Source: Pancytospora philotis
Lineage: Eukaryota > Microsporidia
Direction of reading: 5' to 3'
Assembly: GCA_023647555.1 (NCBI GenBank)
Contig: JALRLY010000274.1
Span: 62,001 to 126,000, forward strand
Length of the DNA stretch: 64,000 bases
Below are positions 55,750 through 64,000 of the stretch, piece after piece. The notes under the pieces were generated by a model. It had not been told where the DNA came from. It did not search any database and saw only the letters and a program-made list of their open reading frames with translations. The stretch's first letter is position 1, and each line of letters opens with the position of its first letter. The position numbers were made by a program, and so were the translations under genes.

Positions 55750-57591
55750 TTAACATTGCTTTTCTACGAGAGCATCGATCTGCTGCTGGAAGTACTTCCC
55801 CATCCTGGAGCGCCGCTTCTTCAGCGACGGCGTGATGAGGTCGCCGCCCTCCAGGTTCAGGAAGGCCTCGTGGGTCGTTATCACATACTGCGGTATCTCG
55901 TACTTGGCCATCTCCTTGCTCGCCACCGCTTCGTTGCCGCGGCGGTTGATCTCCTCGACGATCTGCTCGTGCGAGGCGCTCTCGGGGCACACCACCACGG
56001 CGACGAGGTAGTCGGAGAACTTGGTGTTGGTCACGAACATGTCATCGATAATGCCGCCGACGAGGCAGTTCTCCACCTTCTCGGGGATGATGTACTCGCC
56101 GAAGCTGGTCTTGAACATCTCCTTGACGCGGCCGATGATGTAAAAAGAGCCGTTCTTGACGCGCGCAACGTCGCCGGTCTTGAGCCAGCCGTCCTCCGTA
56201 AAAACCTCCTTGGTCTCCTTCGGCTTCTTGTAGTACCCGCTCGTCACGGAAAGCCCCTTCATCAGCAGCTGGCCGACGTCGTCGCCCTCGTAGCCCTCCA
56301 CCGGCGCCAGCTTGAAGCAGACAGACGGGAACGGGATCCCCACCGTCTCGGTATCCACGGAGTCCAGCGGGTCCACTATGTTGGCCGCGAGGCCCTCGGT
56401 CTGCCCGTACCCCTGGAAAATCTTCATAGAGAGCACCGCCTCGATGTACTCCAGCACCGACGGGTGCAGAGAGGCGCCGCCGCAGAGCGAGTGCGAGAGG
56501 CGGCCGCCAAACTCGGCGGCGACCTTGTTGAATATCAGTTTATCGAGCAGCCAGTTCTTGTACACGCCCTTGCGCTGCCGGTAGATCTTGAAGCGCAGCG
56601 CCAGACCGAACAGCGTACGCACTACGACGTTCTTCTTCGCAACGGTCGCCTTGATCTTCTCCATGAAGATGTTGAGCACGCGCGGGACGGTCACGATGAA
56701 GGTCGGCTTGGCGATCTTCATGTCCTCCTGCAGCAGCTTCGGGTTCCCGCGGTAGAACACAACTTTGGCAAGGGACGCCCAGGCAAGGCAGAAGCAGATG
56801 CGCTCGAGCACGTGCGGGAGCGGCAGGTACGATAGGTAAACATGCTCCCGCTTGTAAATCACGTACGTCTTCATATCGTTGGTCTCGACGAACGCCGTGA
56901 TAGCACTTACGAAGTTCGAATGCGAGAGGATCACGCCCTTCGGGTTGCCCGACGTGCCGCTCGTGTAGCAGATCGAGGCCGTGTCGCCGGCGGCGGGCTC
57001 GGGCCGCGAGGGCTCGAAGTCCTGCGCGGACTCCGCGAGGATGTCGCTGAGGAGGTGCGCCTTGATCCCGAGCTTGCCGAAATCGGCAGCGAGGCTGCTG
57101 TCCTCGTCCATGAGAACGACGTGCTTCAGGCCGAAGGCGCGCCCATCGAGCACGCTTTTGAGGAGCGAGTGGCCCTTCTCGGCAGAGGTGACCAGCACCT
57201 CAAGCTCGGTCTCCGCCAGGATCGACGCGATGGCCTCGGGCGTGAACGTCGAGTAGATCGGGCAGTTGCAGCAGCCAACCGTGTAGGCGGCGTACTCGGC
57301 CATCACCCACTCCATCCGGTTGACGGAGTAGAGCCCGACTATCCCGCGGTCGGCGGTGATGCCCTCCAGGAACTTGGCCAGCTTGCGCACATCGGCGTAC
57401 ATCTCGCCGTAGGTCCGATAGACCACAGCATTGTCCTTGATCGACCCGAGCCACTCGACGTCGGCATGCTCGCGCACCTTGTTGTGGAGTATCTGCAGCA
57501 GTGTCTGCGAGCCGTCGGGCATCTCTTTCTTGGCGTTGGGGTACCTTTTGCTCATATACACCCCGTTTTCCTCCTTAACTCTGCGGTCCAT
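55750..57591 (-). CDS. Long-chain acyl-CoA synthetase
   Basis: 613 aa AMP-forming enzyme that activates fatty acids with ATP and CoA. Motifs: the AMP-binding loop YTSGTSGNPKG (~210), then SYLPLPHVLER, the GYGQTEG box (~385), the GWLKTGDVARV motif (~470) and the IGRVKEMFKTSFGEYI hinge (~485) with the catalytic lysine region toward the end. These fit eukaryotic ACSL/Faa proteins. It may be ER- or lipid-droplet-associated; microsporidia import host lipids and need activation (inference). The start is set at ATG 57591 because AAAATTTAG (57609-57618 region) and CCCC precede it; the upstream frame with MATDVTR runs through that promoter. Confidence 0.93.
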   Translation of the reverse strand: MDRRVKEENGVYMSKRYPNAKKEMPDGSQTLLQILHNKVREHADVEWLGSIKDNAVVYRTYGEMYADVRKLAKFLEGITADRGIVGLYSVNRMEWVMAEYAAYTVGCCNCPIYSTFTPEAIASILAETELEVLVTSAEKGHSLLKSVLDGRAFGLKHVVLMDEDSSLAADFGKLGIKAHLLSDILAESAQDFEPSRPEPAAGDTASICYTSGTSGNPKGVILSHSNFVSAITAFVETNDMKTYVIYKREHVYLSYLPLPHVLERICFCLAWASLAKVVFYRGNPKLLQEDMKIAKPTFIVTVPRVLNIFMEKIKATVAKKNVVVRTLFGLALRFKIYRQRKGVYKNWLLDKLIFNKVAAEFGGRLSHSLCGGASLHPSVLEYIEAVLSMKIFQGYGQTEGLAANIVDPLDSVDTETVGIPFPSVCFKLAPVEGYEGDDVGQLLMKGLSVTSGYYKKPKETKEVFTEDGWLKTGDVARVKNGSFYIIGRVKEMFKTSFGEYIIPEKVENCLVGGIIDDMFVTNTKFSDYLVAVVVCPESASHEQIVEEINRRGNEAVASKEMAKYEIPQYVITTHEAFLNLEGGDLITPSLKKRRSRMGKYFQQQIDALVEKQC

Positions 57592-58181
57592 TGGGGTGTT
57601 AGGCTCTGCTAAATTTTTACATCTTGTGACATCAGTTGCCATAATTGGCAAGAGACATGCAGTTGGCCATGGGCGTCTATAGCGCATGCTATCACCGCTT
57701 GTGCGTGCTGTCTGAGAATTATCAAAAATGGTGTGCGTTTGTAAAGCGAGCCGGCAGTATGATACTATGGTATATTGTGTATTATTTCTATGCTGTTAGC
57801 TATCCCAGCTCTATTTTAGCAGTATTAATCGTGTTTAAACAGCCACTCCACTACTGCGTGACACAGATCAGTAAAACTGATGGCTTTAGTTCTAGAACAA
57901 AACTATTGACGCAAAGCACTTTTGTTGAAGGCTTTCTCTCTTCATACACAGGTAATAGCATAGATAGTGCCGATTTAGAAGCAATGACCAGAATATAAGC
58001 TGACACTTAAATACTTTTGTAAGATTCAAGCGCTATACTCGCCTGGTCCAAATTGCTCTACAATAGCAAATGCGGTGTCAGAGTGCCGCCTAGTGTTACA
58101 GTAAGCTTATCAAAGTGAACTGAATTTATTTGGCAGGCCTTAAAGCGAGACCGTAGCGCAATAGCTGGCAGCCACGGCACC
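57592..58181. other. AT-rich spacer with a doubtful plus-strand frame
   Basis: 590 bases. A plus-strand frame 57657-57998 would give 113 aa with one hydrophobic segment (ILWYIVYYFYAV), but codon use is AT-rich, no start-proximal motif precedes it, and it overlaps the promoter of the synthetase. I do not call it a gene. No RNA gene is seen. Confidence 0.35.
57593..57618 (-). promoter_or_regulatory. AAAAATTT + CCCC block before the acyl-CoA synthetase
   Basis: Minus strand: AAAAATTT (57611-57618) and CCCC (57593-57596), then AATG. This decides for ATG 57591 against the upstream in-frame ATG at 57642. Confidence 0.5.
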
Positions 58182-60011
58182 TCATATGATCGCCATGTGG
58201 TTGTACAAGACACTGCGCACCGCAACTAGCGTATCAGGATCCTGTGCGTCCACGCAGACAGAGCCGTTGTTAAAGGTGATGCGGCACTGGCGGCCCACCA
58301 GAAGCGCGTCTGCATGCGCCTCGACCTTGAAACCGCTCTCTATAAACGCCTTCTTCAGCCGCAGCATACCGAGCATGCCTATCGCAACGGGCCCACAGGC
58401 AGCATCGCCAACGGCCACCACCTTCCCCTCGCGCCGCGCGCTGAACTTCGCGACGCGCTTGCCGCAGAGATTCCGGTACTTCAGCGCAAAGACCTCCTCG
58501 GCCAGCGCGAGCTTGCGGATGCCGCTGCTGGACCCGAACCCGACCGGCGCATCGCAGAAAAGCACGCGCGTCGTCTCCGCGGAGCCACCGAACGTAGCGA
58601 AGTAGAAACTCGCATTCTCGCGGTTGTCATTCACGATAACAAGCTGCTGCGGGCCGAGGCCGTCGATGGTGTTCTTGCTCGACCTGAAGTCGCTGATGCC
58701 CTCCATGCTCAGCTCCTCGATCGCGAGCGCGGGCTCGATCCCGTCCTGGACAAGCGTGTGCGTCTCTACCTCCTCGAAAACGGCGGCCGGGGCGCTCTGG
58801 ACCGGCTGCTCGGTCTTCTGCTCGAAGCTGAGCGGGAAGATCTCGCCGTAGTCGGTGTTGTAGATCTTCCTGCGGCGCTGCGGAAAGAGCACGCGCTGGT
58901 GCCTCCCCGTGACAAAAATCGCATCGGCCGTCTGGGACCAGTGCGCGTTGTCCTCGCTGTCCTCCGGCGCGAGGTGGTCTACGCCGCTGGGCATCGCCTT
59001 GGGGAGCGGCTTCTCCACGGTGGTGTAAGCGAACTTGTATGCCTTGAGCTGCGCGGGCTGGAAGAGCGACGCAGCGCGGTTGACAAGCAGCAGCAGGTTC
59101 TTCGGTGCGTTGTATCTGTGCACCACAGTCCCCAGGTAGGCGTCTTTGAAGTCCTCGGTGATCACCACGATTATCTTGTGGCTGCCGATGTCGTCGATCC
59201 GCCCGAAGCTGATGGTCGCGTCGGCAAAAATGTCGCTGGTCCCCGCGCTCGCCCACTCGAGCATCGACTTGGCACGGTCGGTGCAGAGCTTGCCGTACTT
59301 CGAGACCACAACCACGTCCGCGTTCGCGATCATCGACAGCAGCTCCATCAGCCGCGAGAAGCGCACAGCAATGATCACGCGGCCCTTGCACTGCTTGATG
59401 GTCTGCAGCAGCGCCTCCGCGCGGCTCTTGAGCGTGTACGGCCGGGCCGTGCTGTAGGCGCTGTTCGTGACGAGCGCGTCGGCGCCCCGCAGCAGCTTGC
59501 TGTCGAGCCCGCTGAGGTAGTTCTCGCAGCGCTGGTTGAAGTCGTAGCACACCACGACGGACTGCAGCTCGAGCGAGATCCGGAACGCGCTGTTGCCGAC
59601 GCAGTGCCCCGCGTTGTACGCACAGACCGCCAGCGCGCCGATCTTGAACGGCTGCGAGTATTTGATCTGCTCGGGCTCGAACTCGCACAGGACCTCGCGG
59701 CCGCCGAACTGGCGCGCCTTTTCGGCGATGTCCGCCAGCATGATCTTGCCGAGGATCGCCGTGGGCACGGTGCAGCATATGCGCTGCGCGGGGAAGAGCC
59801 CGACGGCGCCCAGATGGCCTATGTTGAACGAGGTGATGAGGATGCAGTCGGCGCTGCGGATGGTCTCAAGGCAGCCGTCGTAGATGCTGTAGTCGAAGTC
59901 CTCGCCGATCCCGCAGTCGATCACGATCCTGCAGCCCTCGGCCTCCAGAAGGTGGCAGAAGATCCCCCTGCCTGTCTCGACCAGCGGTGTAAGCTTGAAT
60001 GCATGGCCCAT
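58182..60011 (-). CDS. Non-catalytic cleavage/polyadenylation factor CPSF100/Cft2
   Basis: 609 aa. A metallo-beta-lactamase/beta-CASP protein whose metal site is lost: where active members have HxHxDH this reads SFNIGHLGAVGLF, matching the DPLHLGALPY-type inactive site of CPSF100. The opening (FKLTPLVETGRGIFCHLLE; IVIDCGIGE) is the family's first strand. The AYNAGHCVGNSAFRI and TNSAYSTARPYTLKSR segments also align with Cft2. It pairs with Ysh1 (24278-26236) to form the cleavage module. Family members are ~720-860 aa, so loops are trimmed. AAATTTTT at 60058-60065 lies 47 bases upstream, further than usual; an out-of-frame ATG intervenes at 60027. Confidence 0.85.
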   Translation of the reverse strand: MGHAFKLTPLVETGRGIFCHLLEAEGCRIVIDCGIGEDFDYSIYDGCLETIRSADCILITSFNIGHLGAVGLFPAQRICCTVPTAILGKIMLADIAEKARQFGGREVLCEFEPEQIKYSQPFKIGALAVCAYNAGHCVGNSAFRISLELQSVVVCYDFNQRCENYLSGLDSKLLRGADALVTNSAYSTARPYTLKSRAEALLQTIKQCKGRVIIAVRFSRLMELLSMIANADVVVVSKYGKLCTDRAKSMLEWASAGTSDIFADATISFGRIDDIGSHKIIVVITEDFKDAYLGTVVHRYNAPKNLLLLVNRAASLFQPAQLKAYKFAYTTVEKPLPKAMPSGVDHLAPEDSEDNAHWSQTADAIFVTGRHQRVLFPQRRRKIYNTDYGEIFPLSFEQKTEQPVQSAPAAVFEEVETHTLVQDGIEPALAIEELSMEGISDFRSSKNTIDGLGPQQLVIVNDNRENASFYFATFGGSAETTRVLFCDAPVGFGSSSGIRKLALAEEVFALKYRNLCGKRVAKFSARREGKVVAVGDAACGPVAIGMLGMLRLKKAFIESGFKVEAHADALLVGRQCRITFNNGSVCVDAQDPDTLVAVRSVLYNHMAII

Positions 60012-60295
60012 CGCGTCGGGGGCCCATGCGGCAAATTCTTATCGCGGTCCGAGCGCCAAAAATTTGGGCGCAGAACCGGCTCGCATCCAGTGCGCTCCTG
60101 CACGAGTGATGGATAGCAATGTTTGGCAGCAACTTAGAGAGGATTAAGTACAGAGAATACATACGTGGGTTTTTGAAGCTAAGCGCAGCAACTACTGAGA
60201 ATGCAGTAGCCGATGGGATTCAGGCTGCACCTACGAAAAGCTGCGACTTAATGACGGCTATTAATTTATGATGCACGGAGAGATTTGTTGCCCCA

Positions 60296-60931
60296 ATGCT
60301 CGAGAACAGCATCAGGGGCCAGAGAAGATCAACACGGAGCCGCACAATCTGCGTAGACCCGGCAGACCTAGGCCATACCATAAGCAGGCTCGAGAAGACA
60401 AACACAGCGCGCACCGAGCCTGGCCCCGATGTCCCGGTGAAACCGGGCCTTTCAGAGCGCGTTGGAGAAACAGAAAATACGAAGAGCACATTCTACCAGC
60501 CCGCCAAGCGCTGCAGCATCGTGGAAAACGGCGCCGCGCCCGGCTCGCTCGAGATAAACTCATTCGGCTTCAAAAGCGTGCGCGACTACGTGCAGACTCT
60601 AGAGAACAAGCCGCAGCAGCGGGCAACCAGCCGTTCGGCGTACATACGCGAAGAGACGCGCGACTACAACTTCCGCGATCTGATCCAGGCCTTCCAGACC
60701 ATAGACAGCAGGCGCGAGAGGGCCGAGGACACGGACACGGACGTGCTCAAGAAGTTCCGTTACTGCGAGCGGCCATCGCCCGTTGAGGCATCGCTGCGGC
60801 AGGGAGAGCCGCGGATGGACCCCCGCAGCAGCATTGCCATGGCTGACATTGAGCGCAGCACAGGATCGCCCAAGCTGCCCGGTGGCTCTGTGTTCCGCAG
60901 TGCGCCGGCGCCACCAGGCAGCAAGCACTAG
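60296..60931 (+). CDS. Unknown Arg/Ser-rich protein
   Basis: 211 aa, basic at the N-terminus and mostly disordered by composition. A central segment (~105-160: GFKSVRDYVQTLEN, then RDYNFRDLIQAFQTIDSRRERA) looks helical and could be a short binding domain. No TM, signal or known motif is seen. The start is supported by CCCCA directly before the ATG, the context used by several genes here, and the codon use is GC-rich like its neighbours. I cannot assign a function. Confidence 0.6.
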   Translation: MLENSIRGQRRSTRSRTICVDPADLGHTISRLEKTNTARTEPGPDVPVKPGLSERVGETENTKSTFYQPAKRCSIVENGAAPGSLEINSFGFKSVRDYVQTLENKPQQRATSRSAYIREETRDYNFRDLIQAFQTIDSRRERAEDTDTDVLKKFRYCERPSPVEASLRQGEPRMDPRSSIAMADIERSTGSPKLPGGSVFRSAPAPPGSKH

Positions 60932-61627
60932 AATGCTCATTAAATGCATGCGGTTTATCTTTCTAAGCTTTGTACAGTGATGCTACGCGTTTGCGCAGAG
61001 CGTAAAGCATTGTTGTGTTTAATTAGTTGTTTGCGAATGCTAAAGCATGGCATTTTAATCAGTATGAATGCAAGATGCATGCCAATACGCAGTTGCTCTT
61101 GCTGCCCGCTGCTTCGCGCGCCACGCGCATGTATCCACGTGTGCCGTGATTTGGCGCGGTGGCGCTTACGTATTTTTATTAAATGCGTGCATAAAATGCA
61201 GCCAGCCGCGAAATACTCATCGTAAACGATATTTCGCTATAAAATGGCAGAGAATTGCCTGCCACATTAATATGGCGCAGTTAAACCGTTTGCGATAATA
61301 AACAGCATATTTTTGAATTTCTACAAAATCGCGCAGATTCATAAGCAATTGTAAGCACCAAATAGCCGTGCCTGTATGTGCCAACTGCATACACATTGTT
61401 AGTACCCCCGCAGTCGCTTAGATGAGCCGACCCGCGGCCGTGTTTAGCCCGTAAAAATTTTCCTTTTCCCTGACAAACGAAAACAGAACGATGGAGTGCA
61501 GATAAGCGAAAGTATTACAGATGCAGCAGGAATACATGCGCAATGCATTTATTTGCACATACGCACGCGACCCCCGTGGCGCGCTTCCCGCAAATTTTTG
61601 TATAAATACTAAAATTTTCCAAAACCC
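60932..61627. other. Longest non-coding spacer of the window
   Basis: About 700 AT-rich bases before the ribonucleotide reductase gene. The right end has a TATA-like TATAAATA (61601-61608), AAAATTTT (61611-61618) and CCC (61625-61627). The rest holds neither a supported frame nor an RNA I recognise. Confidence 0.45.
61601..61627 (+). promoter_or_regulatory. TATA-like box + AAAATTTT + CCC before RNR large subunit
   Basis: TATAAATA at 61601-61608, AAAATTTT at 61611-61618, CCC at 61625-61627, ATG at 61628. An extra AAATTTTT lies at 61592-61599. This is the most complete promoter in the window. Confidence 0.6.
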
Positions 61628-63934
61628 ATGGCGGTGCTCATTTCGCTCGCGAACTACCCCACGCTCATCCGCGGGTACATCGAGGAGGCGCAGCTCAAGT
61701 ACGTGAACGCGAACCAGGTGCTGGCGCGCATCTCGGACGGCCTGGCTGCGAATATGACGGGCTACGAGCTGTCCAGGTACTGCAGCGAGGTCGTGGCGGC
61801 CATGACGACGCAGCACTCGGACTACGGGCGCCTGGCCTCGATTATACTCGTCTCCTACCACATGAACGCCACGCGGGACACGTTCTCGGAGAAGATCCAG
61901 ATGCTGATGGAGAGCAACCGGAATCTGAACCCCGAGCTTTACGCGATCGTGATGGAGCACAGCGCCACGATCGATGCCATGATAGACTACGCGCGCGACT
62001 ACCGGCTCTCCTACTTCGCGTACAATTCGATGATCCGCTCGTACATGCTGCGGATCGACGACGAGCCCGTCGAGCGCGTGCAGGATGTCTACATGCGCAC
62101 GGCCATCCAGCTGTGCCGCGGCAACCTGGCGGCGGTCAGGGAGACGTACGACCTGATATCGCTCGGCTACTACACACACGCGACGCCGACGCTCTTCAAC
62201 GCGATGCTGCGCCAGAACCAGCTGGCGTCGTGCTTCCTGCTCACCGTGAAGGGCGACAGCATCCCCGAGATTTTCGAGAGCATCCGCGACTGCGCGGTCG
62301 TTTCCAAGCACAATGGCGGCATCGGGATCAACCTGCACGAGATCCGGTGCGAGGGCTCGCCGATCGTCACGTGCGGCGGGCACTCCAAGGGCATCGTGCC
62401 CATAATGCGGATCATCAACGAGACGATGCAGTACGTGAACCACGGCGGCTTCAAGCGCAACAGCAACGTCGCGTTCTACCTCGAGCCCTGGCACAAGGAC
62501 ATCCTGGCGTTCCTCGATGTGCGCAAGAACACGGGCGCCGAGCACATGCGCGCGCGCGAGGTGTTCACCGCGATATGGATGAACGACCTTTTCATGGAGC
62601 GCGTGGAGCAGAACGGCGAGTGGTCGCTGTTCGACCCGAAGCTGGTCCCTGGGCTGCACGACACGTGGGGCGAGGAGTTTTGTAAATTATATGTGAAGTA
62701 CGAGCACTCCGTGTCGCGCGATGTGATCAACGCGCAGGACCTGTGGAAGCAGATCGTCATCGCGCAGATCGAGACGGGCACGCCGTACATCGTGTACAAG
62801 GACACGTGCAACCGGCTGAGCAACCAGTCGCACCTCGGGACCATCAAATGCAGCAACCTGTGCGCCGAGATCATCGAGTACAGCAGCAAGGAGGAGACGG
62901 CCGTGTGCAACCTCGCGTCGGTGTGCCTGCCGCAGTTCGTGCGCGACGGCGACTTCGATCTCCAGCGCCTCAGGTCGGTCGTGCACACGATCGTGCGCAA
63001 CCTGAACGCCGCCATCGACTGCTCGTTCTATCCCACGCCGGAGGCGCGCACCTCCAACACAAGGCACCGGCCCGTCGGGATCGGCGTGCAGGGGCTGGCC
63101 GATGCGTTCATACGGCTGCGCCTGCCGTACGACTCAAACGGTGCGCAGCGGCTGAACAAGCTCATATTCGAGACGATGTACTACGCGGCGATCGAGGCGT
63201 CCGTGGACCAGGCGGTCCAGTTCGGGCCGCACGAGTCGTTCATGGGCTCGAAGCTGCAGCGCGGGATCTTCCAGTGGGAGCTGACCAGCGCCAAGCCGTC
63301 GGGCCTGTGGGACTGGGAGGAGCTGCGCCGACGCGTGCAGCAGCACGGCACGCGGAACAGCCTCTTCATCGCGCTGATGCCCACCGCCGGGACGTCGCAG
63401 CTGTTCGGGAACACCGAGTGCTTCGAGCCGATCACCTCCAACCTCTTTGCGCGGCGCACGATCGCCGGCGAGTTCCAGGTCGTCAACAACTCGCTGATGG
63501 CCGATCTCATGGAGCTCGGGCTGTGGTCCAACGAGATGCGCCAGCTGATCATCGAGTACGAGGGCTCGATCCAGGCGATCCCTGCGATACCCGACCATCT
63601 GAAGGCGCTCTACAAGACGGTCTGGGAGATCAAGATGAAGAGCGTCGTCGATCTCGCTGCGGGCCGCCAGCCGTACGTCGACCAGTCGCAGTCGCTCAAC
63701 ATCTTCATGGAGCAGCCCACGTACGCGAAGGTCTCCTCCATGCACTTCTACGGCTGGCGCGCGGGCCTCAAGACCGGGCTCTACTACCTCCGCTCCAAGC
63801 CGATTTCCAGTGCGATCAAGTACACCGTCGATCCTGAGATCATACAGAGGGCGCTGAGCTCCCTCCAGGACATAGAGTCGTCCAAGGACGATCACGAGAA
63901 TAAGTTGAACAGCTGTGCGTCGTGCTCCTGCTAA
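61628..63934 (+). CDS. RNR1: Ribonucleoside-diphosphate reductase large subunit (class Ia R1)
   Basis: 768 aa. It makes dNDPs from NDPs with a small radical-bearing subunit. Redox Cys202 (LASCFLL) and Cys427 (AVCNLAS), the active-site N410-x-C412-x-E414 (SNLCAEI) and the C-terminal shuttle pair CASC are all present. NTRHRPVGIGVQGLADAF and LMPTAGTSQLFGN are diagnostic of eukaryotic R1. All three catalytic landmarks are offset by 16-17 residues from the human protein because the N-terminus is shorter: the VIKRDGR strand that opens the ATP cone is replaced by AVLISLANYP. The rest of the cone (TTQHSDYG region) is kept. Dual feedback by ATP/dATP at the activity site is therefore doubtful. Confidence 0.97.
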   Translation: MAVLISLANYPTLIRGYIEEAQLKYVNANQVLARISDGLAANMTGYELSRYCSEVVAAMTTQHSDYGRLASIILVSYHMNATRDTFSEKIQMLMESNRNLNPELYAIVMEHSATIDAMIDYARDYRLSYFAYNSMIRSYMLRIDDEPVERVQDVYMRTAIQLCRGNLAAVRETYDLISLGYYTHATPTLFNAMLRQNQLASCFLLTVKGDSIPEIFESIRDCAVVSKHNGGIGINLHEIRCEGSPIVTCGGHSKGIVPIMRIINETMQYVNHGGFKRNSNVAFYLEPWHKDILAFLDVRKNTGAEHMRAREVFTAIWMNDLFMERVEQNGEWSLFDPKLVPGLHDTWGEEFCKLYVKYEHSVSRDVINAQDLWKQIVIAQIETGTPYIVYKDTCNRLSNQSHLGTIKCSNLCAEIIEYSSKEETAVCNLASVCLPQFVRDGDFDLQRLRSVVHTIVRNLNAAIDCSFYPTPEARTSNTRHRPVGIGVQGLADAFIRLRLPYDSNGAQRLNKLIFETMYYAAIEASVDQAVQFGPHESFMGSKLQRGIFQWELTSAKPSGLWDWEELRRRVQQHGTRNSLFIALMPTAGTSQLFGNTECFEPITSNLFARRTIAGEFQVVNNSLMADLMELGLWSNEMRQLIIEYEGSIQAIPAIPDHLKALYKTVWEIKMKSVVDLAAGRQPYVDQSQSLNIFMEQPTYAKVSSMHFYGWRAGLKTGLYYLRSKPISSAIKYTVDPEIIQRALSSLQDIESSKDDHENKLNSCASCSC

Positions 63935-64000
63935 GTAAATTTATTGCTACATGTGTTGTTATGTGAGGTTCATATTTTATTGGGTGATTGGCTATAGTTA

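Noticed and set aside
57657..57998. 113-codon plus-strand frame with one hydrophobic segment
   Set aside because: AT-rich codons, no promoter-like block, and it overlaps the promoter of the acyl-CoA synthetase on the other strand.

Overview
The window looks like chromosomal DNA from a microsporidian (or a very close relative), with an unusually GC-rich coding fraction. I infer this from several things seen together. Genes are packed on both strands with short spacers. None of the genes read here needs an intron. Eukaryote-only proteins are shortened relative to their families (dynein heavy chain 3182 aa, PRP8 1714 aa, coatomer gamma 732 aa). Start codons are preceded again and again by an AAATTTT-type block plus a CCC block, the arrangement described for microsporidian promoters. 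Protein import into a relict mitochondrion is represented by a Tim50-like protein. Third codon positions are strongly G/C in almost every gene, which also creates very long antisense shadow frames; these were left out. GC values were judged by eye, not computed.

Layout. 1-8133: the end of an unidentified coding stretch, two convergent ABC half-transporters (one with a degenerate ATPase site), an importin-7/Nmd5-type karyopherin and a small unknown gene. 8652-18200: a minimal cytoplasmic dynein heavy chain. 18396-28477: an HSBP1-like coiled-coil protein, a Vrg4-like GDP-mannose transporter, UDP-glucose pyrophosphorylase, coatomer gamma, the cleavage/polyadenylation endonuclease Ysh1/CPSF73, a short kinesin and a two-TM unknown. 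28646-39829: a CLASP-type TOG protein, a putative FY-rich-domain protein, a Rad51-paralogue-like protein without a P-loop, the DEAH helicase Dhr1/DHX37, a Ubc4/5-type E2, ribosomal protein uL15, Tim50 and NIP7. 40247-46163: a long low-complexity protein with a possible TAF12-like histone fold, and MSH6. 46330-50348: an AT-richer accessory island. 50491-63934: PRP8, long-chain acyl-CoA synthetase, Cft2/CPSF100, an unknown protein and the large subunit of ribonucleotide reductase.

The accessory island (about 46.6-50.4 kb) is the most unusual part. It holds a compact, GC-rich, potentially structured element, a truncated retroelement-type C-terminal domain, and two tandem divergent genes that I read as ERO1-like ER thiol oxidases. 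Remains of the retroelement-type sequence recur in front of the second copy, so a unit of roughly 1.7 kb was duplicated in tandem. Base and codon use differ clearly from the flanking genes.

Functionally the window covers cytoskeletal motors and microtubule regulators (dynein, kinesin, CLASP), secretion and glycosylation (coatomer, GDP-mannose transporter, UDP-glucose synthesis, ERO1-like oxidases), mRNA processing (Ysh1, Cft2, PRP8), ribosome biogenesis (Dhr1, NIP7, uL15), DNA maintenance (MSH6, RNR, a Rad51-like protein) and relict mitochondrion-related functions (Tim50, possibly the ABC half-transporters).
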